From Prostheceraeus crozeri (lineage: Eukaryota > Platyhelminthes > Polycladida > Euryleptidae), in contig CAJQUW010014786.1 of the NCBI GenBank assembly GCA_907163375.1, positions 62,001 through 126,000 of the forward strand: 64,000 nt of DNA, in the 5' to 3' direction. Of the stretch, positions 37,355-48,258 are shown piece by piece. Position 1 is the first letter of the stretch. The number at the start of each line of letters is the position of its first letter. A program made the translations under genes and the position numbers. The notes under the pieces are model-generated. The model had not been told where the DNA came from. It ran no database searches and saw only the letters and a program-made list of their open reading frames with translations.

Positions 37355-38215
37355 TCAGCACATGTCCATGTAACATGCCACAAGTGAAAAAATTCCTAAG
37401 TGTGGGAGCTCCAGTGTGGTGAAAATTTTGAAAAATTTAAAACTTCCGAATTTCGACCTGGGACCTTTACCAAAACATTTTTCATCAAATTTCACTGACA
37501 CACCCCCCCTCCCCCCCTCGTTCGGAGAAATTTGATGAAACAAACTTTGGTCAGGGTCCCAGGTCGAAATGCGACACTTTGGAAAATTTTCAAAATTTTG
37601 TCCATACAAAGTCACTCTGACACTTAGGATTTTTTCAGGTGAGCTCCGACCTAAAATCTTGTAACAGCTCTAACTTTTGAACGGCTGGTCCGATTGACTC
37701 GCAACAAAAAATGTTACGGTGCAGTTTTTTCTCCTCTTTCAAACGAGTAGCTGTAAGACAAAATCAGTCCACTAGAACCAAAGTTAGAAGATCGCTGTCG
37801 GGGGGGGGGGGTGGTCAGCGAAATTTGATGAAAAATGTTTTGGTAAAGGTCCCAGGTCGAAATGCGACACTTTGGAAAATTTTCAAAACTTTGACCATAC
37901 AAAGCCACTCTGACACTTAGGATTTTTTCAGGTGAGCTACGACATTCCACCCTCCCAACCTGGCCGGCACACCACGCCAACCTGGAGAGCGCATCACACA
38001 CCACCGCTCGCTACGTCGGCCGGCCAGAGGAGGGGGGGACGTCAGACTCGAAGCAACACGGCGGCCGACCACGACCGACTCGACTGACAAGAGGGGGGGG
38101 ACGTCAGACGCGAAGGAACACGGCAGCCGACCACGGCCGCCGTGTCTGACAGGGGGGGGGACGTCAGCGACGGCGCCATCTTGCGCGGTCCAGTGGTGGA
38201 GTTTTACTTACTACT
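37355..38215. repeat. Right terminal repeat of the palindromic element
   Basis: Inverted counterpart of 3565-4068 and 21729-22290. It carries one copy of the 285-bp unit (37637-37937) against two on the left. It also has three copies of the C/G-rich subterminal repeat ('GGGGGGGGACGTCAG...AACACGGC') against two on the left. It ends CTTACTACT at 38215. Homopolymer G runs of up to about ten bases make exact length uncertain. Confidence 0.8.
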
Positions 38216-38221
38216 TTGATT

Positions 38222-39393
38222 TTCGTCCAATTTCATCGTTATCTTCTTTGTCAAAAGCCCTTGAACGAATTGTTTGTTCTTAATTTTTAATGCCTTGTGT
38301 GAAAGATGACATTCATGCTTCTCAATTCGCTTTTGTTTCTAGGCCAGGTTCTGGAACTGTACCAGCGCTTGTTCTGATTTATCACAAAATACTTCAGTTT
38401 TTAGACTCTGCTTCTGGTGCTGTTCGTCTATTATCTATAGATTTACAGAAGGCTTTCGAAAGGTTGCCTCACCACGTGATTGTGAATACATGTTTGAAGT
38501 TTTCCATTCCATTTTCTATTGTTAAATGGATATCTAATTTTATTTCTGATAGATTACAGCGTGTTTCAGTAAATGGAGAACTGTCAGGTTGGGTTCCAGT
38601 TACCAGTGGGATACCACAAGATAGTGTGATTGGCCCTATTTTGTTTGCCATTGCAGTAAATGATTTATTCCCAGTTTGCGATAATACCACTCTTGTTAAG
38701 TATGCTGATGACATGGTGTTTATACTTTGTATCCGTAAATTGTCGGATGATTGACTATATCAAGAGTGGGAGAATATTGTTAACTGGTCTGACAGCATTC
38801 AATTACCATTGAATTATTCAAAGTGTAAAATCTTGAACATTGTGACTAATTCAAATTTATTTACACTCCCAGTTTTTGTAAGTAATGGTTCTTCTTTGGA
38901 AAATGTTCTGTCCATGAAAATTCTGGGTGTCGTTTTTTCAAATGATTTAAAGTGGAACCTACATGTTGAAGGTATTGTCAAAAAGATTAGCAAGCGTGTT
39001 TATATTTTTCGCAACCTGAGAAGGTCTCATTGTAGTGTAGAGCTGATGGTCCGTTGTTACATCTCACTAGTCCGTTCAATTATGTTGTACGCTTATCCTT
39101 GTGTTTGCAATATGTCTCAATAAGTTTTTCAGAAATTATTGTCTATTGAACGTCGAATATTTCGTATTATTGGTTTGAACCCTTCTGATTGGTCTTATAT
39201 CTCCATCAGCCACGTTTGTGACTTCAGTGGTAGAAAATTGTTCAAACAAATCCATGATTGTGAAAGTCACCCCCTTCGGGCTATTTTCCGGGTAAAAAAT
39301 GTTAGTTATGCTTTAAGAAATGCTAATTGTTTGCATCGTCCTTTCGCAAAAATAAAACGTTTTAGTCAATCCTTTATTAAGTATTGTGTTTAA
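38222..39393 (+). pseudogene. LINE ORF2, reverse transcriptase core and C-terminus
   Basis: Resumes with FRPISSLSSLSKALERIV. Then 'SIDLQKAFERLPHHVI' (first catalytic Asp), 'TSGIPQDSVIGPILFAIAVN' (usual GvPQGSvLGP with G changed to D) and 'LVKYADDMVFIL' (YADD catalytic box). Thumb and C-terminal parts follow, with 'MKILGVVFSNDLKWNLHV', 'ERRIFRIIGL' and 'CESHPLRAIFRVK'. In-frame stops occur near 38281 (TAA), 38752 (TGA) and 39121 (TAA), so the copy is dead. The order and motifs fit the CR1/L2-like group. The 3' end carries AATAAA and an (ATT)n tail at 39496-39539. Confidence 0.85.
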
Positions 39394-39705
39394 CTTCCTT
39401 TTTTATCCATCCTGCCATGTATATTCCTGCCTTCTTGATCTTTGTATATTGACATTCGATTATTGTAATGTGCTCACGGAATGCTTGCTTTGTGAGACAA
39501 TAAAGTTATTATTATTATTATTATTATTATTATATTATTGCACACTCTCGCCTCACCATAAGTAACACTCTCGCCTCACATTTAGCACCCTCGCCTCATG
39601 GTGGTAATATTAATTAGCATTCTCGCCTCATTCATAGCACTCTCGCCTCATATCTAACACTTTCGCCTCAAATCGATAACAATTATAATTAAGTAGCATT
39701 CTCGC

Positions 39706-40785
39706 CTCAATGCTATTTTTAGTATCGAAAATCCTTCTTATCTGATCTCAGTTAAATTATGCCATGATTGCATTCAAATCGCTTTTTTATAAGCGGAAAT
39801 CTTAAGAATTCAGCGAAGAATTAAGTTAATTACGCATAGCGTTAATGCGTTAATATAGTGGGATCACCAATATGAAATTAATGAATGACATAATTCTATC
39901 TAACCTATGTAATGTAACCCTTCATGAACGGACTCCGAAGAACAATGAGTTCCCGATTGTGTTAGAGCGCTTCAATTTATTGTATCTTTAGAGAAAACAC
40001 TGCAAGACACCGACTGTATGTTCTTACTTGGATTCTGCAGCTTTCTAGTACTCATACGTTATAAAACTTTGATAACAAACTTTTTAATCATTGCAAATTT
40101 AGAAATTCCTTTAAGCAATAAGTTCACAATTTTGCTGAATCATGATAATGACATTCTTTATTCATCGGTATTTATGCTCGTTAACCGGTCATACGCATTG
40201 AAAAGCCATTTGCTCGCATTGCACCAATAAATTGGTGCAATATCGCACAAGACGTGTATTTACGTAAATTTTGACAATTTTGTTATAGAACATCACGTTT
40301 AAATTTCTATTCTGCTTTCGATTTCTCCTTCAACAACCGAGTTACAACGCAGTAAATTTCATGAAAATTATCAGTCTGACATATATAGCCTACCGTATAA
40401 GTCAGCTTTACAATGAAAAAATCATTCATAAAACAATTGAATCTATTTTCACTCCTTACATTCTTTTTCAGTTTATACGGTATGCTCTAAAGTCAATCAC
40501 TTGGGATCTTCTACGTTTCTTATTTCTTAGTCCTGTGTCTTCCTCAAGATCGTTTTCCTCGTCTTCTTTACTTTCTACGTCTTCTTTATCTTCTTCAATT
40601 TCGTCTTCACCTTCGTCCTCCAGATTTCAACAGAAAATGATTTAACAAGATACCATTTTACAATAAAATGGTCTATTGAATACGGATAGTGGTTTGAGTT
40701 AGCCCAAATAGAGGTCGACTAATCCACTTTTAGATGAAGCTTAAGAAATTTATTTAATTTTGATTTTAGAAATTTGAATAGCGAT
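39706..40785. other. AT-rich stretch inside the CAC element, no gene seen
   Basis: Contains only short open frames. A serine-rich frame (40361-40645) derives from CTTC-type low complexity at 40530-40620 and is unlikely to be a gene. Confidence 0.4.
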
Positions 40786-40789
40786 ATAA

Positions 40790-42015
40790 GGGCCGGCTAT
40801 TACTGAAAAACACTAAAGCCAAAATTCCAAATTACTAAAAAAACACAAAGCCAGAATAGTCCACTTCCATACCATTTTAAAGAAAAATAAAGGTGTCCAT
40901 GGATAAAAGCAGCTCGAAAAACCCCTCAAATCAGGCTATTTCATCGAAAAATGAAAGGAAATACTCAAAAACGCTAATTCAAATTTAATGTAAATTTTCG
41001 AAAGAACAAATTTATACCATTAACCATAACTTTGCCAATTGTTGATATTTATCAATCAAACTTCACACACACATTCTCGGATCACTATCTAGGTGGCAGC
41101 ATAACATCCGAATCCTAGCTAGTCGCACCCTGAAGATATCGGAATTTTAAATGATTTTTTTGGAATGACAGAATCGAATTGCACCAGCAACTGTGATGGA
41201 GATATGGTTCTCATCATCAGCATAAATATGCAGTGTATAATTTGATATAATGACACATCTTAAAAGCCTTTATTATACCTGCGTCACAAGGTTGGAAGTG
41301 AGATGTAATATTGGGGTTATTAGCATCGCCTCCAATCATCATCAAAAGTTTCACAACTCTACCTATCGAAAAGTAATTCGTCAACACGCTATTGAGATCT
41401 GGGATTGGTGTTATATCGACTGCTAAATTAGACGTTTTGTCCCTATAATGTCATGGGTGGATGGCGGTATATGACATCTGGCGCTAAACCGAATATTCAA
41501 TGCTAAAATATTTTTGTTCTGTAAAAAGATGGGAGTTAAATGAATTTGACGCTAAATCGAGTGGCGTTATATCAAGAGTAAAATGTAGTAGGAATTGGCA
41601 AAGTTATGGTTATAGGTGTAAATGCCGATTTTCGGACATTTACATGAAAATATACGTGTTTTAAAATTCCGATATCTTTGGTCTGTGACCAGCTAGGGCT
41701 CGGGTGTTATGCTGCCACCTAGATAGTGATCCGAGAATGTGTGTGTGAAGTTTGATTGATAAACATTAACAATTGGCAAAGTTATGGTTAATGGTGTAAA
41801 TGTGTTCTTTCGAAAATTTACAGTAAATTTGAATTAGCGTTTTTGAGTATTTCCTTTCATTTTTCGATGAAATAGCCTGATTTGAGGGGTTTTTCGAGCT
41901 GCTTTTATCCATGGACACCTTTATTTTTCTTTAAAATGGTCTGGAAGTGGACTATTCTGGCTTTGTGTTTTTTAGTAATTTGGAATTTTGGCTTTGGTGT
42001 CTTTTAGTAATAGCC
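40790..42015. mobile_element. Foldback/MITE with inverted arms of about 360 bp
   Basis: The left arm (40790-about 41145) starts GGGCCGGCTATTACTG. The right arm (about 41660-42015) is its inverse, ending AGTAATAGCCCC. The arms share AACACTAAAGCC, AGCTGCTTTTATCCATGG and the CTCGGATCACTATCTAGG region with moderate divergence. A loop of about 510 bp has no gene. The short word GATA is near both ends, so the target duplication is unclear. Non-autonomous. Confidence 0.85.
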
Positions 42016-42542
42016 CCGATACCAGTCTGATCAGAATATACCAGATGCTTCAACTGATCCCAAGTTAATCTCAAACAATGTGGAAGTGCATTCCTCATTT
42101 TAGGTGAGAAAATTCGTGGTGCAAGTAAGGTGTTGCATCTACCTTTTTGCTATCCACATGACTTCAATGTGAGTAATTTTGATGCTAATAGGTCACATAT
42201 CAGAATATACATTTTCTCCTAATCTAATGATGCGGATACGGCATGGTTTAGGAGTAATAGACCATGTGTCAAATAGACCAAATATATTCTACAATTTTTT
42301 TACTTAATTATGAGAAGGTTAGTAGGTTGATGCAAATTAATAATTTATGTGAAATCACTATACACAACCATCTTAACCCTTCCCTATCCACAGCCTTTAC
42401 TATAATTCCACCTATGCAGCCGAAAAAAGGCGAATTTTCATGCTTTACATTGCTAGTATTTTACTACATTTATGCATATTTATGTAGTCAACAAAACATA
42501 TATTCTGATTATAAAATCGTGATGATGACGTGAAAATGTCAT

Positions 42543-42890
42543 TTATAAATTTACGGCGTCTTCATCAAATACTCAGTGGCACAGTAGGATTCCACTGTAG
42601 GCTTCCTGATTATTCCCATTCCCTAAGATAAACCAATGAACACCTTCATCTCTTCGGTAGTAGTGTCCACATAAGTTGACGATGTGTCGTTCCTTACTGC
42701 AAAGATACTAGCTCGCTTATTTGTCCAATCGCTAATTTCTTCTATCAATTGATCTGGCAGAAATATTCGGATGTAGTCTTCAATGGTTGATGGTGCTAGA
42801 TTATGCTTCCAATCTGACTGAACTTGAAATGCATGTGTTGGCGCTGCATCATTAGGTGAAAACACTTGTGTCCATCTAACGCTCCGGATG
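42543..42890 (-). pseudogene. piggyBac transposase N-terminal fragment
   Basis: Minus-strand frame: FSPNDAAPTHAFQVQSDW, then 'IEDYIRIFLPDQLIEEISDW', 'TNKRASIFAVRND', 'TTTEEMKVFIGLS'. After a stop (TAG near 42631), 'GMGIIRKPTVESYCATEYLM' follows. This is the start of the DDE_Tnp_1_7 domain ('f.lFf.deli..Iv.eTNrYa...' and 'Emk.FlGl.i.MGi.rkP.l..YWs'). The catalytic part is missing, so the copy is inactive. Confidence 0.8.
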
Positions 42891-43494
42891 GTAATAGGTT
42901 CATCTCAAAGTAAGTATACTGTATAAGTGAAGCATGCAATCAAAGAATGATTTGTGGGGACATCTATGATATTACTTTTTCGCCAGCTCTTATAAGCAGT
43001 TTTATTTGATATCTCAATTGATAACAGAAGAGCATTGAAATATTAAATGGAAGGGAATGAATAGCTATGTCAAAACTATGAATCAGCGAAAAATCACATA
43101 GTTATCCGTAGACGTTTGGAAGACAAAAACATAGATGAAGTTCCATTTCTATGGCTAGAATGTCAGAGTTGATTTGGCATAGAAATTAATTGATTGTCAA
43201 GGTACTTAATAGACGACTGTAAACTACTCATTTATCTACACATTGATGTGGGCGTTATATGATTGTTTTCCTATATTGATGCATTTGCCAACTTTTGCCC
43301 ACTGAACATATTGTAATCTTTGTCTGGAATCTACAAATACTTCATCTTCTTATTGATAACCAGTTGTGAATTCATTCATTGATCAGTTTTAGATTTCAAT
43401 TCACTAAAATGATCACTAAAATATCGATATATCACTTAAATGATTGATTGTTAGTTAGTGACTGGTCTGATGCAAATAAGGAAAAATCATGAGT

Positions 43495-44050
43495 GATGAT
43501 CCTGCTTTAAGCTGCAGATACTTTGTATTAATTGCATTTGAATATATTGAGCAATTAACACAATAGTTCCTCGGCTTCCGGCAAATCGCTGAAAAATAAA
43601 ACTATATTCACAACAGAAAACTGGAAAGCAACACGAAACATTCAGATGATGAATGATGCTCCTGCCTTAAGCTGCAGATACTTTGTATTAATTGCATTTG
43701 AATATATTGAGCAATTAACACAATAGTTCCTCGGCTTCCGGCAAATCGCTGAAAAATAAAACTATATTCACAACAGAAAAATGGAAAGCAACACGAAACA
43801 TTCAGATGAATGATGCTCCTGCCTTAAGCTGCAGATACTTTGTATTAATTGCATTTGAATATATTGAGCAATTAACACAATAGTTCCTCGGCTTCCGGCA
43901 AATCGCTGAAAAATAAAACTATATTCACAACAGAAAAATGAAAAGCAACACGAAACATTCAGATGATGAATGATGCTCCTGCCTTAAGCTGCAGATACTT
44001 TGTATTAATTGCATTTGAATATATTGAGCAATTAACACAATAGTTCCTCG
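43495..44050. repeat. 160-bp tandem repeat, 3.5 copies
   Basis: Units begin at about 43495, 43655, 43812 and 43972 (periods 160, 157 and 160), each starting GATG(C/A)TCCTGC(C/T)TTAAGC and containing CTCGGCTTCCGGCAAATCGC. The last copy stops at TTCCTCG (44050). Copies are more than 95 percent alike by eye, so this is a recent expansion. Confidence 0.9.
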
Positions 44051-44318
44051 ACTAATAATTCGTATTTCGACGAATTGTCTCGCCTAAATAACCTCACTGC
44101 ACAGTTTCGGCTGTTGGTACACACTTTCACGGGGGAATAACTGGGCCTCAGTTATCCGGTTATTTACACGCATCATTGCGTGCGAATAATATGTCATTTA
44201 GTGTCTGATCAGTCATCATCAAATCAGGTCATGAGTTGGTAATACAAAATCAATTTTAATAGCTGATTGAATTAGGCTGCAGAACCGCTTATTTTCTTAA
44301 AATGAAAGTACAAACTCA

Positions 44319-44866
44319 GGCACTCCTGTACTTTACTGGTCCCTGTATGGGAATGCGAGAAACGTCCTGTACTTTACTGGTCCCTAAATATCCCCTCCTT
44401 TACTTTGCTGGTCCCTAAATATCCCCTCCTTTACTTTGCTGGTCCCAAATTTAGCACGAACGCTGACGTGTTGCTATGTGTCAAATCGTGCGAATGAACT
44501 ATGGCTGGTGATCTTTGAACTCCCACGCATTGTTTTAAGGGATTGGCTATCTCTGTATTTAGTGTGTTGAGAAGGAATTTGACGTGAAACTTGACGTCGA
44601 ACAACATGAGAATAAGCTAGCAAGTCACCTTGATGAATTCATCTGGAGACAATGGTATGCTAACAGTCATGCAGATGCCTTCAACAATATTCTTGGACAT
44701 CTTGCTGAATGGCATATAGTTTCTTAATGTTTTTGAAGCAAAAAATGCTTTTAATTGGGTAAATATTTGTTTTTAATTTGGGACCAGTAAAGTACAGGAG
44801 GTGATATTTAGGGACCAGTAAAGTACAGGAGGGGGTATTTTGGGACCAGTAAAGTACAGGAGTGCC
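44319..44866 (+). mobile_element. Non-autonomous Merlin element, 548 bp
   Basis: The ends are GGCACTCCTGTACTTTACTG and its inverse, each followed by internal repeats of TACTTTACTGGTCCC. It is flanked by a perfect 8-bp duplication, CAAACTCA (44311-44318 and 44867-44874). It contains the C-terminus of an IS1016/ISXO2-type transposase (44570-44727). An 8-bp duplication plus this transposase type identify Merlin. Deleted internally, so it needs another copy for mobility. Confidence 0.88.
44570..44727 (+). pseudogene. Merlin transposase C-terminal fragment
   Basis: Reads KEFDVKLDVEQHENKLASHL and DEFIWRQWYANSHADAFNNI, then 'LGHLAEWHIVS' and a stop. It corresponds to the 'ShLdEfmWRxrfg..afenil.hiae.Y' end of ISXO2-like/Merlin DDE transposases, including the catalytic Glu (E in HLDEF or nearby). 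The N-terminal two thirds are gone. Confidence 0.8.
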
Positions 44867-44879
44867 CAAACTCATATAA

Positions 44880-46215
44880 TGCGCCACCTTTCGTCAGTTG
44901 CCATTCCTTTTTCTTAAATAGGCCTACTGAAACTGTTCTTAAAGGACGCTCATTATTCAACGTCGCAACTTGGAAGAAGCTATTCATATGACATTCATGT
45001 GGTAAACTGGGTTGAACCGGATCATTTTTGCGAAATTTATTTAGTTGTTCATGTATAGTTCACGTGGTGAAAATTAACGCACTGCCTGCATTTATGGTGA
45101 CTGCTTTTAGTTTCACTATATGCCAAGAATTTGACCGACTTACTGATCCAGTTTAATGTGCCATAATTTTTTATACTAGATGAATGGGACCACTAGGTGA
45201 ATGGGATGTACGTCAACAATGAACCTTGTCATAAATGAGGTTTAGTGGACTATGCAGTTGAACATAAATGAGTTGGCACTAAAAAGTTATACTCTTGCTA
45301 ACTGAGATGTAGAACCGTGTTCATGAGACATCAACTGCATAATATGTAGTGACCTTTCACTAGGTGTTGCGCAAATTTGACGATTTAAGTTGAATAAACC
45401 TACTATCATTAACAACAACTTACCAGAAGTCATTTTACGCGGTCAGAATGATTCTTCCACAGCAAAATTTGTAACACCATGCGCCATTCAGCCTGTCGTT
45501 CACACAGTCTCACTGAGTCACTGTCTGTCGCTGTCTGCTTTACTTTTTAATAACAACAGTCAGACAACGATTCAGTATGACTTCACAAGTGTAAACGTCG
45601 AGTTATTTGTGTGGGAGCATCTCGTTCAATTCTCATGATGGTGGAATTTCCAAAAGCTGGTTACTCTGGTTACTCTGGGAACAGTGACTTAAGACATCGC
45701 TCAAATAAAGGCATGCTGTGTTGTTTTAGGACACACACAGGGGTCACGTGCTTCAACCACGCAGAGTTGACCTTCACTGTGATGTGAAACGTAGCATATC
45801 CATCATAGGCAAAAAATGTTACTAAAAAAGCAGGCAAGGATTCCTTTCTTCTCATTCCAGGAAATATTTATATTAGATGCATCTTAAATAGGTGGATAAA
45901 CAATATCTAAGCGCAAAATGAAGCAATTTCTCCACTGTTACATCTGTAAAACCACACCATTCAAAATGACATGTCCATCAACAAAATTGGCATCAAATAT
46001 GAAAAGCTTGATGAATTTCATGTAGGAATCAATTGGAAAATTGAGTTGTTGCCAAAAATTTTAGCCACAGTAATTTTTTGAAATTGGTAAATATGAATTT
46101 CTGAAAATCATCTTGGCAAAAAAAGAAGGCGGACATGTCGCCAAAAAAATACATTACAGCAATGAGTTGATTGCACACTTAACATAAACACTTTGGTTCA
46201 TCTGCATCACTTGTT
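44880..46215. other. No gene identified
   Basis: Presumed interior of the piggyBac relic. Short open frames (for example 45390-45638 plus) show no known motif. Confidence 0.4.
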
Positions 46216-46752
46216 TCGTCACTCGAAGTGCTTATGTATGTCACTGTGACTGTAATGTTGGGAGATATTTTGTACATGCTTGCCACTATCAACATCAGAT
46301 GACATATCAGCGTCGAATCCATATCGAAGTGCCGGTGCTCGAATTCGTCGCGGACGGATTCTCATAGGAAAGAACGAAGAACTGACGGTCGCTTGACGTG
46401 AATTCGATGATAATAATGACCTGAAAGTGACATCGTAATGCATTTCGATCCCACAAGTTCTTTGTCCTCCAATGATAACACAGTTACACGTGATCGAAGC
46501 ACTAAAGTTTGCGCAGTTCTAATGTTATGAACAAGCAGCGAAACATTGCCGTAGCGATGCTTCAAGGTTATATGCGCGCGCGCGTGTGTGTCTGCAACAG
46601 TCGACCGGAAGAACTTTAATGAGCCTGTCTGACAGCCAGGCAGATCTTCAAGACGTATGGATATCTTCCAGTTGATGGAAGACTCGAACACATTTGAATA
46701 GAAACAAAAGACGCGTGTACGCGTCGCGGCTATGTGGCCTGGAAAGGGTTAA

Positions 46753-48020
46753 TTAAATAATCCGACTAACAGTTATTGCGTCTGTAAAATTTAATTTGTT
46801 GAACCTAGTAAGTATTATTTTTACTGTGATTACAGGACATTGCCTAGATATTCTGGTTTCTCACAGCAGGTTTTTCCACAGCTTTAGTTAGCTTTAACAA
46901 TCAGCTGATCCATGAAAAAATTGTAAAACAGAAAGAGTTCATATAAATTGATAAATGTCACAGAAAAAGATAATTCAAGGTCAAATCAATTTTAAAGATA
47001 TGACCACGCTAAATTGGTTTTCTAGCAATTGAGTGCTGATTAGAAAAGTTCCGAGTATAATTTGCGATCTTCTGAAGTATAACAAGGTACATTTTCAAGT
47101 TCTCTGCATCTTATTACGAGTAAATACCGGTGGTCGCACTTAATGCATTAACATGGTCTAAATTTCTTCAAACCAATCTGCAGCAACAACGTTAATACTG
47201 ATGACTGATGAGCGTTGTGAAAGACGCAGTATAATTCACTTCGGGAAGTATATAAAGTGATGTATAAAGATCTGCGAGTAGTCACTGAAATAAAGAAGTA
47301 GAATGTCAACGAGAACCAGTTTGTTCTATCATGAACATTTTTTTACAGATGTCTGTTACTTTTCAAATATGGACTAAAATATTCAAAAATAGTTAGGGAA
47401 ATTATTCTTAGCCAAGTATACCCATGGTAGAGAACAAGTAAAGTAAAAACTCTGATGAATCATGAATGAGGCGAGGGTGTTACATAATAATAATTTTCTA
47501 CAGTGTGTCAGACTACTGATGAGACTACTTCCTGGCCAATTTGAATTTTTTCAACAACATTTTCGAAAAATACGTACAAAACTACCACAGAAAACTGATT
47601 TTCAAAAAAATTGATCACTACGCCCATCTCGAATCTCAAAGATGCCACTTTTCTGCAAATGACCAGTAATTTTCTATACACTACCACTGCATCTCATCGA
47701 AAGAATTTTTCGTAAAATTATTATTTTGCAGTAATAATTATTTTTTTCTTAGGGTTATTTTGTAACTTTTTAAACATGTATAGATGTGTTAGAGGCCAAG
47801 AAGACCCATGCACAGTTTCATTCATGGGGACGGCTTCAGATAGTGTCGGGCCCTAAATTTGTAATATAGCGTTTTTTTTCATTTTTTGCTAGTAGGCCTC
47901 TCAAATCCAAACAAGTTTAGTACCAAATAGAGGCTAAGTGTCTATATTTATCATATCTGAGCGAAACTTGGTCGATGAAGGTCACTGGAGTGACGTAGAA
48001 CATGATTTTCAAGGTCATTT
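46753..48020. other. Right part of the CAC element, no gene identified
   Basis: AT-rich. An inverse copy of the subterminal repeat (TGAGGCGAGGGTG) lies at about 47467-47480, about 560 bp inside the right end. Nothing else recognised. Confidence 0.4.
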
Positions 48021-48048
48021 CTGGAGGTGAGGCGAGAGTGTTAGAAAA

Positions 48049-48089
<41 letters not shown>

Positions 48090-48096
48090 GGAAGGG

Positions 48097-48258
48097 ATTT
48101 TATTTCCAAAATGCTGCCTTCTAAAACATCGACTCGCTTGCTTACTGACTCAAGGGCTTCAGAAATTTGCTTATTTCAGCTTTAAATGTCTCAATAATTT
48201 CGTTTTTATTTGCTTCCAACAGACGTTGAACATCATGCAATTGATAGCATTGTTCGAA
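48097..48258 (-). pseudogene. LINE ORF1 N-terminal part (minus strand)
   Basis: Minus-strand reading: QRLLEANKNEIIETFKAEIS and, after a frame change, 'ALESVSKRVDVLEGSILE'. This is a coiled-coil N-terminal region of a LINE ORF1 protein. When the plus-strand LINE and one copy of its target duplication are removed, the frame runs straight into KNDQTIEKILASHD at 2986. It therefore belongs with the ORF1 fragment at the other side of the nest. Confidence 0.7.

Larger units (their letters stand above)
3565..38215. mobile_element. Giant palindromic mobile element (about 17 kb) containing an inserted Polinton
   Basis: The ends are AGTAGTAAGTAAAACTCC at the left and its reverse complement at the right. 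The flanking six bases are CTGATT (3559-3564) and TTGATT (38216-38221), a 6-bp duplication with one difference. The left arm is 3565-4068 plus 21729-about 30075, and the right arm is about 30076-38215. The arms are inverted copies so similar that several predicted proteins are identical. Sum-of-coordinate offsets (59223, 59750, 59653 from inside to outside) show that they differ by only a few larger indels. Genes in both arms point toward the centre. No polymerase, integrase or capsid gene was recognised. The 6-bp duplication and AG...CT ends are Polinton-like. I treat it as a virus-like fossil; the left arm looks the better preserved. Confidence 0.8.
42377..46748 (-). mobile_element. Decayed piggyBac-type element hosting other repeats
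   Basis: TTAA lies at 42373-42376 and 46749-46752. The ends read CCCTTCCCTATCCACAGCC (left) and, on the other strand, CCCTTTCCAGGCCACATAGC (right). A GACGCG-TGTA-CGCGTC palindrome at 46710-46725 is typical of piggyBac subterminal regions. A minus-strand transposase fragment (42543-42890) supports the family. The 160-bp tandem array and the Merlin element lie inside. Ends are matched only in part, so boundaries are moderately certain. Confidence 0.5.
39543..48040. mobile_element. 8.5-kb element with CAC...GTG termini and subterminal repeats
   Basis: The 15-bp ends are perfect inverted repeats: CACTCTCGCCTCACC at 39543-39557 and its complement at 48026-48040. The core CTCTCGCCTCA or a close variant recurs about seven times in the first 170 bp (to about 39705) and again inversely near 47463. 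CAC ends plus subterminal repeats recall EnSpm/CACTA elements. No transposase of that type is seen and no clear target duplication can be read in the (ATT)n flanks. It interrupts the LINE tail. Confidence 0.6.
2987..48096 (+). mobile_element. 5'-truncated CR1/L2-like LINE, split by two large insertions
   Basis: The LINE begins at about 2987 within ORF2. It is interrupted at 3564 by a 34.65-kb block, resumes at 38222, encodes the reverse transcriptase core, and ends in AATAAAGTT(ATT)n at 39496-39539. A second insertion (39543-48040) separates this tail from further (ATT)n at 48050-48088. The element is flanked by an imperfect target duplication of 13-14 bp, ATTTTTTTCCAAA at 2974-2986 and ATTTTATTTCCAAA at 48097-48110. 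Removing it restores the minus-strand ORF1 frame across the gap (SILE joined to KNDQTIE). A 5' truncation and an (ATT)n tail are usual for this LINE group. Confidence 0.75.

Noticed and set aside
3565-38215. Palindromic element as an LTR retroelement
   Set aside because: No direct long terminal repeats, reverse transcriptase, primer-binding site or gag-like frame in the element; the repeats are inverted.
40361-40645. 94-codon serine-rich frame
   Set aside because: Its length comes from a CTTC-type low-complexity run.
46219-46691. Two overlapping minus-strand frames near the piggyBac relic's right end
   Set aside because: Position would suit a transposase N-terminus, but neither shows a piggyBac motif, so no gene is called.
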